A DNA stretch of 64,000 nt from positions 1 through 64,000 of the forward strand of contig JAEWIL010000203.1 of NCBI GenBank assembly GCA_023387085.1, written 5' to 3'. Shown here piece by piece: positions 59,897 through 64,000 of the stretch. Below the pieces are notes generated by a model. That model saw only the letters and a program-made list of their open reading frames with translations, was not told the origin of the DNA and made no database searches. Position 1 is the first letter of the stretch, and every line of letters starts with the position of its first letter. A program made the translations under genes and the position numbers. The stretch is from Pseudomonadota bacterium (GTDB taxonomy: Bacteria > Pseudomonadota > Alphaproteobacteria > Sphingomonadales > Sphingomonadaceae).

Positions 59897-61183
59897 ATGG
59901 CCAGCCGTACCCACGCTTCGAATCCTGTCGATATGCTGAAAGACTTGACGGGCCGCTTCGCCGCGACGCGGCGTCTGTCGATCGATCTGGTGGCGACGCT
60001 GTCCGATGCCGATGCGAGCGCGCAGTCGATGCCCGACGCCTCGCCCGCCAAATGGCACCTCGCGCATACGACATGGTTCTTCGAAACCTTCGTGCTGCGC
60101 GACCATCTGCCCGGCTATCGCCTGTTCGACACCCGCTACCCCTATTTGTTCAACAGCTATTATGAGGCGGAGGGGCCGCGCCATGCCCGCCCCAGTCGAG
60201 GATTGCTGACGCGTCCCTCGCTCGACGAAGTGTGCGTGTGGCGCGCGCATGTCGATGCGGCGGTGCAGACCGCGCTTCCGGCGTTGCCGGCGATCGCGCA
60301 AACGCTCGTCGAACTCGGCATCCATCACGAGCAGCAGCATCAGGAATTGCTGCTCACCGACATCAAGCATCTGTTCGCCCAGAACCCGCTCGGCCCTGCG
60401 GTATGGGAAAACGCAATCGCGAATGAAGTTGCGCAGTTTTCCGCCGATTTCGGACAGGCCGGTGCGCTGCAATGGATCCGGGGAGCGGAGGGTATCGTTG
60501 CGGTGGGCCATGGTGGCGATGGCTTCGCCTTTGATTGCGAGGGCCCGCGCCACGAGGCCTTGCTCGCTCCGCACGCGCTGGCGAACCGTCCGGTCAGCAA
60601 CCGCGAGTGGCAGGAATTCATTGCCGACGGCGGCTATCATACACCCTCGCTCTGGCTCAGCGACGGCTGGGCGTGGGTGCAGGCCGCAAATATCGAGGCT
60701 CCGGCCTATTGGGACGACGGGCGCCACTTCACCCTTTCGGGCTGGCGCGCGATCGACCCCGACGCGCCGGTGACGCACATCAGCTTTTTCGAGGCCGATG
60801 CCTTCGCGAGCTGGGCCGGCGCGCGCCTGCCGACGGAGTTCGAATGGGAGGCCGCGGCGGTGGCATTCGATCCGGAGGGTGGCCAGCAACTCGATGCGGC
60901 CGGACCGGTGCAGCCCGGGCGCGCGCCCGGTGGTACGGGCCTTGGGCAGATGTTCGGCGGCGTGTGGGAATGGACCGGCAGCGCTTATCGTCCCTATCCT
61001 GGTTTTCGCGCCGCACCCGGCGCGGTCGGCGAATATAATGGCAAGTTCATGAGCGGACAGTTTGTGCTGCGCGGCGGCAGCTGCGCCACCCCGCGCGGCC
61101 ATGTCCGCCCCTCCTACCGCAATTTCTTCTATCCCCATCAACGCTGGCAGTTCACTGGCCTGCGCCTAGCCAAGGATCTTTGA
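59897..61183 (+). CDS. egtB: Ergothioneine biosynthesis protein EgtB (hercynine oxygenase)
   Basis: 428-residue non-haem iron enzyme joining hercynine to a thiol (gamma-glutamylcysteine or cysteine) with O2. An N-terminal DinB-like domain carries the iron ligands: His in KWHLAHTTWF (~52-61) and HHEQQHQE (~138-145). A formylglycine-generating-enzyme-like domain follows (~200-428), with NRPVSNREWQEF, RLPTEFEWEAA and the terminal LRGGSCATPRGHVRPSYRNFF. Length is normal. egtD follows after 15 bases. Confidence 0.94.
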   Translation: MASRTHASNPVDMLKDLTGRFAATRRLSIDLVATLSDADASAQSMPDASPAKWHLAHTTWFFETFVLRDHLPGYRLFDTRYPYLFNSYYEAEGPRHARPSRGLLTRPSLDEVCVWRAHVDAAVQTALPALPAIAQTLVELGIHHEQQHQELLLTDIKHLFAQNPLGPAVWENAIANEVAQFSADFGQAGALQWIRGAEGIVAVGHGGDGFAFDCEGPRHEALLAPHALANRPVSNREWQEFIADGGYHTPSLWLSDGWAWVQAANIEAPAYWDDGRHFTLSGWRAIDPDAPVTHISFFEADAFASWAGARLPTEFEWEAAAVAFDPEGGQQLDAAGPVQPGRAPGGTGLGQMFGGVWEWTGSAYRPYPGFRAAPGAVGEYNGKFMSGQFVLRGGSCATPRGHVRPSYRNFFYPHQRWQFTGLRLAKDL

Positions 61184-61198
61184 TATGGGCCCCCGATC

Positions 61199-62185
61199 AT
61201 GGGCGTAGTGCGTCAACTTCGGCAGATTTCCGCCGACGATGCCGGTATCGACGTCGCCTTTCGCGCCGACGTCCACGCCGGCTTGTCGCAACGGCAAAAG
61301 GCGATTCCCGCCCGCTGGTTCTACGACGCGACGGGTTCGGCGCTGTTCGAGGATATTACCGCACTGCCCGAATATTATCCGACGCGCAGCGAAACCGCGC
61401 TTCTGAAACGTTACGCGGGCGAAATGGCGGCGGCGATCGGGCCGGGCCGCGCGGTCGTCGAACTCGGCTCGGGCAGTTCGACCAAGACACCGCTCTTGCT
61501 GCAGGCGATCGATCCTGCTGCCTATGTGCCGGTGGACATATCGGGGGATTTTCTGCGCGAGAGCGCCGACAGCCTCGCGGCCCGTTTTGCTGGACTCCCT
61601 ATCTATCCGGTCGAGGCCGACTTCACCCAGAAGGTCGCGCTGCCGCGCGAAATCTGCCCGCTTCCCAAGCTTGGTTTCTTTCCGGGCTCGACGGTCGGCA
61701 ACATGGTCGCGCGCACCGCGATTGACCTGCTGCGGAACTGGCGTGCGACGCTCGGCGACGGATCGCTGATGTTGATCGGGGTCGACCGAATCAAGGATGT
61801 CGGCGTCCTCGAACGTGCCTATGACGATCCGGCCGGCGTCACCGCGGCGTTCAACCTCAATCTGCTCGAACGGATCAACCGCGAGCTGGACGGGACGATT
61901 CCGGTCGCGAATTTCGGCCATCGCGCGATCTGGAACGACGTCCATGCGCGGATCGAGATGCACCTTGTCGCGGAGTGCAACCTCGAATTCACCGTCGACG
62001 GGCATCGCTACACGATGGCGAGGGGCGAGACGATCCATAGCGAAAACAGTCACAAATATGGCCCGCGCGATGCGAACCTGCTGCTCCGCGCCGGTGGCTG
62101 GACGCCGGTCGCGACCTGGGACGATGTCGACCCGGCGTTCGCATTGATTCTTGCCGAAGCGACCGAGTTCCGGTCCGCCCCCTGA
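61199..62185 (+). CDS. egtD: L-histidine N-alpha-methyltransferase EgtD
   Basis: 328-residue SAM-dependent enzyme trimethylating histidine to hercynine, the substrate of EgtB. Features: YDATGSALFEDITALPEYYPTRSE in the N-terminal part (~43-66), SAM loop VVELGSGSSTKTPLLL (~87-102), FFPGSTVGNM (~163-172) and the C-terminal IHSENSHKYGPRD (~280). The EgtC amidohydrolase and EgtE lyase of actinobacteria are missing nearby, as in other proteobacteria that use the short route. Confidence 0.94.
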   Translation: MGVVRQLRQISADDAGIDVAFRADVHAGLSQRQKAIPARWFYDATGSALFEDITALPEYYPTRSETALLKRYAGEMAAAIGPGRAVVELGSGSSTKTPLLLQAIDPAAYVPVDISGDFLRESADSLAARFAGLPIYPVEADFTQKVALPREICPLPKLGFFPGSTVGNMVARTAIDLLRNWRATLGDGSLMLIGVDRIKDVGVLERAYDDPAGVTAAFNLNLLERINRELDGTIPVANFGHRAIWNDVHARIEMHLVAECNLEFTVDGHRYTMARGETIHSENSHKYGPRDANLLLRAGGWTPVATWDDVDPAFALILAEATEFRSAP

Positions 62186-62268
62186 CGCCCGACCCCTGAA
62201 GCTTGACGCTTGACGCCCCGACCGCAAGTCGTAGGGGCTCGGGCAGGATTTCAGCGAAAGGACAGCAT

Positions 62269-63135
62269 ATGATCGTCGGCGTCATCGGGGCAGGGCAAAT
62301 GGGCGCGGGGATTGCGCAGGTGTCGGCGGGGGCCGGGCATGATGTGCTCCTTTCCGACATCGATCTGGCACGCGCCGAGGCCGGCAAGGCTGGCATCGCC
62401 AAGGCGCTCGGCCGTCTCGTCTCGAAGGATAAAATGGGGCAGGCCGACGCCGATTCGCTGCTCGGCCGCATTACGCCCGTCGCCGATCATGCCGCCTTCG
62501 CGCCCGCCGATCTGGTGATCGAGGCCGCGACCGAACGCGAGGAAATCAAGCGCGCGATCTTCGCGAGTGTCGGCCAGCATCTGTCCGCGACGGCAATCCT
62601 CGCGAGCAACACCAGCTCGATTCCGATCACCCGTCTCGCGCAGGCCGCCCCCGATCCGGCGCGCTTCATCGGCGTCCATTTCTTCAATCCGGTCCCCGTC
62701 ATGGGCCTGATCGAACTGATCCGCGGCCTCGCCACCAGCGACGACACATTGGCAAAGGTCGAGGCCTATGGTCGCGGGCTGGGCAAGGAAATCGTGCACG
62801 CCAACGACGCGCCCGGCTTTATCGTCAACCGCGTGCTGATGCCGCTGATCAACGAAGCGATCTTCGCGTTGGGCGAGGGCGTTGCGACGATGCAGGATAT
62901 CGACGCGGGTTGCCGCCTCGGTCTCAACCATCCGATGGGGCCGATAACCCTCGCCGACTTCATCGGACTCGACACCTGTCTCGAGATTATCCGCGTGCTG
63001 CAGTCGGGGACCGGCGACCCGAAATTTCGCCCCGCGCCGCTGCTCGTCCAATATGTCGAGGCGGGCTGGGTCGGCAAGAAGGCCGGGCGGGGCTTTTACG
63101 ACTGGACGGGGCCGGAGCCGGTTCCGACCCGCTGA
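62269..63135 (+). CDS. 3-hydroxybutyryl-CoA dehydrogenase (PaaH/Hbd-type)
   Basis: 288-residue NAD(P)-dependent short 3-hydroxyacyl-CoA dehydrogenase. Rossmann loop GVIGAGQMGAGIAQVSAGAG (~4-23), SNTSSIPIT (~116) and the active site HFFNPVPVMGLIELI (~138-152) are intact; VGKKAGRGFYDW ends the protein. No fused crotonase domain. The ATG at 62269 follows AAAGGA. It lies 83 bases after egtD and is probably read with it, though a metabolic link is not apparent. Confidence 0.93.
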   Translation: MIVGVIGAGQMGAGIAQVSAGAGHDVLLSDIDLARAEAGKAGIAKALGRLVSKDKMGQADADSLLGRITPVADHAAFAPADLVIEAATEREEIKRAIFASVGQHLSATAILASNTSSIPITRLAQAAPDPARFIGVHFFNPVPVMGLIELIRGLATSDDTLAKVEAYGRGLGKEIVHANDAPGFIVNRVLMPLINEAIFALGEGVATMQDIDAGCRLGLNHPMGPITLADFIGLDTCLEIIRVLQSGTGDPKFRPAPLLVQYVEAGWVGKKAGRGFYDWTGPEPVPTR

Positions 63136-63231
63136 CGAAAATCGCCGCGCCGCGCGATTTGGACTGGACGCGCGGCGCTGCGTTGCACACCATGAAGACA
63201 GGGTCGAGAGCTTTTCTTTGTGGGGGATAGC

Positions 63232-63714
63232 ATGCGTTTCATCATCGCGGCCGCGGCCGCAGCCTTTCTCGCGTCGGCGGCACCGGCGCACGCCCAGACG
63301 GTGAGTATCAAGAATCCGGCCAATTTCTGGTCTACGCTGAAGACGATGGGCTATGCGCCGACGCCGATCGCCAACGTCGATAAGACTCCCGAGTTCGACG
63401 TCAGCATCGATGGATTCAATTCGACGCTGCGCCTGGTCGGTTGCACCGCGGGCAAGGACTGCAAATATATGACGCTCGTCGCCTCCTACAGCGACGTGAT
63501 AAACGCACCGGTCGCGTGGATTCAGAAGATGAACGACGAGTTTGACCTGCTCCGCATCGGGACGAACAACAAGGGGCATCTCTACATGTTCGGCGCCTAT
63601 GTCGTCGAAGGCCTGCCGCAAAGCGAGTTGAAGCGCATTTTCGATTATTGGGCGGCCGATACGTCGGAGATCGGGCAGGAAGCGGTCGACGGAGGGTATG
63701 CGAAAAAGAACTAG
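63232..63714 (+). CDS. Exported YbjN-domain protein
   Basis: 160-residue protein with a signal peptide (1-21, ending APAHA) and a YbjN/type-III-chaperone-like fold: LKTMGYAPTPIANVDKTPEF (~32-51), a central CTAGKDCKYMTLVASY with two Cys, and NDEFDLLRIGTNNKGHLYMF (~97-116). Small YbjN proteins with signal peptides are common in sphingomonads; function unknown. GGGGGA stands 5 bases before the ATG. Confidence 0.78.
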   Translation: MRFIIAAAAAAFLASAAPAHAQTVSIKNPANFWSTLKTMGYAPTPIANVDKTPEFDVSIDGFNSTLRLVGCTAGKDCKYMTLVASYSDVINAPVAWIQKMNDEFDLLRIGTNNKGHLYMFGAYVVEGLPQSELKRIFDYWAADTSEIGQEAVDGGYAKKN

Positions 63715-63797
63715 GTGGCATCGGAGACGGAGCCGTTTTCGGCGCGGCGCGTTGGCTCTCCGTCGCCCTTTATAGCGGCGCAACAGGGAGTTTAGCC

Positions 63798-64000
63798 ATG
63801 GTTCGCTATCTTTTCACCGGCCTGTCGGCCTTGGCGCTTGTTTTGCCTGCCGCGCTCCATGCCCAAGCGGGCGCGCCGGAGGAATCGACGGTCAAAGACA
63901 CCGCCAATTCGGTAACCGAGCCCTTCGACGGCAAGGAAGTCCCGCCGAAGTTGCTGGCAATTCAGGGCGCACCCTATTCGCTCGCCGGCCTTGGCAAATG
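63798..64000 (+). CDS. Exported protein, 3' end outside the window
   Basis: The first 67 codons are visible. Signal peptide MVRYLFTGLSALALVLPAALHA (cleavage near 22-23) followed by a polar stretch AGAPEESTVKDTANSVTEPFDG. No family can be named from this part. An AGGGAG ribosome site lies 9 bases before the ATG. Same strand as the YbjN gene, 83 bases after it. Confidence 0.65.
   Translation, partial: MVRYLFTGLSALALVLPAALHAQAGAPEESTVKDTANSVTEPFDGKEVPPKLLAIQGAPYSLAGLGK

Noticed and set aside
1..64000. Search for tRNA, rRNA, CRISPR arrays, insertion sequences, phage genes, riboswitches
   Set aside because: None recognised by reading. Intergenic gaps are all under 300 bases and are explained by promoters or short repeats. 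A covariance-model scan could still find small RNAs.

Overview
This is a GC-rich, gene-dense chromosomal window from an alphaproteobacterium, most likely a sphingomonad of the Sphingopyxis/Sphingomonas type. The basis is protein style: short flagellin, PduO-type adenosyltransferase, EgtB/EgtD, MFS/SDR/acyl-CoA dehydrogenase-rich catabolic islands, GTTC-N7-GTTC SOS boxes and short palindromic intergenic repeats. Genes are packed with many 4-base ATGA/GTGA overlaps. No gene-free stretch exceeds 300 bases. I saw no tRNA, rRNA, insertion sequence, prophage or CRISPR array.

Layout. 1-6706 (minus): flagellar operon fliE-F-G-H-I-J-K behind a near-perfect sigma-54 promoter. 6887-7802 (plus): flagellin gene with a strong terminator. 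7858-13423 (minus): SOS mutagenesis cassette imuA-imuB-dnaE2 with a LexA box. 13446-19228 (minus): RND efflux operon (adaptor, pump, outer membrane factor). 19376-28239: uronate island kduI-kduD-kdgK, a LacI regulator, a hydratase of the fumarylacetoacetate hydrolase superfamily, hexuronate MFS transporter, uxaC and uxuB. A GACACCGGT-type motif lies at both ends of it. 28176-37118: LysR regulator and a valine-degradation cluster (mmsA, isobutyryl-CoA dehydrogenase, 3-hydroxyisobutyryl-CoA hydrolase, enoyl-CoA hydratase, mmsB), interrupted by a secreted deacetylase, two small lipoproteins and a RidA protein.

37609-45936 (minus): a seven-gene tightly packed operon. It encodes an ACAD10/11-type acyl-CoA dehydrogenase, a Zn alcohol dehydrogenase, an APH-fold kinase, two SDRs, a beta-lactamase-fold hydrolase and a FadJ-type fusion. 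The kinase plus dehydrogenase pair suggests degradation of 4-hydroxyacyl-CoAs by phosphorylation and elimination. 46050-49791 (minus): an SDR and two GPH-type transporters. 49962-53207 (plus): a paired acyl-CoA dehydrogenase and an SDR. An inverted repeat TTkACG-N4-CGTAAA lies before the ACAD10/11 operon and in the 49.8-50.0 kb divergent promoter, so one regulator (not in the window) may control the whole 37.6-52.3 kb block.

53366-64000: housekeeping and mixed genes. These are PEP carboxylase, HNH nuclease, GluQ-RS, a HIG1-domain protein, cobalamin adenosyltransferase, the ergothioneine genes egtB-egtD (with a well-formed promoter next to an SOS-like box), a 3-hydroxybutyryl-CoA dehydrogenase and small exported proteins. 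Five kinds of short palindromic repeat occupy intergenic spaces, three of them present twice.
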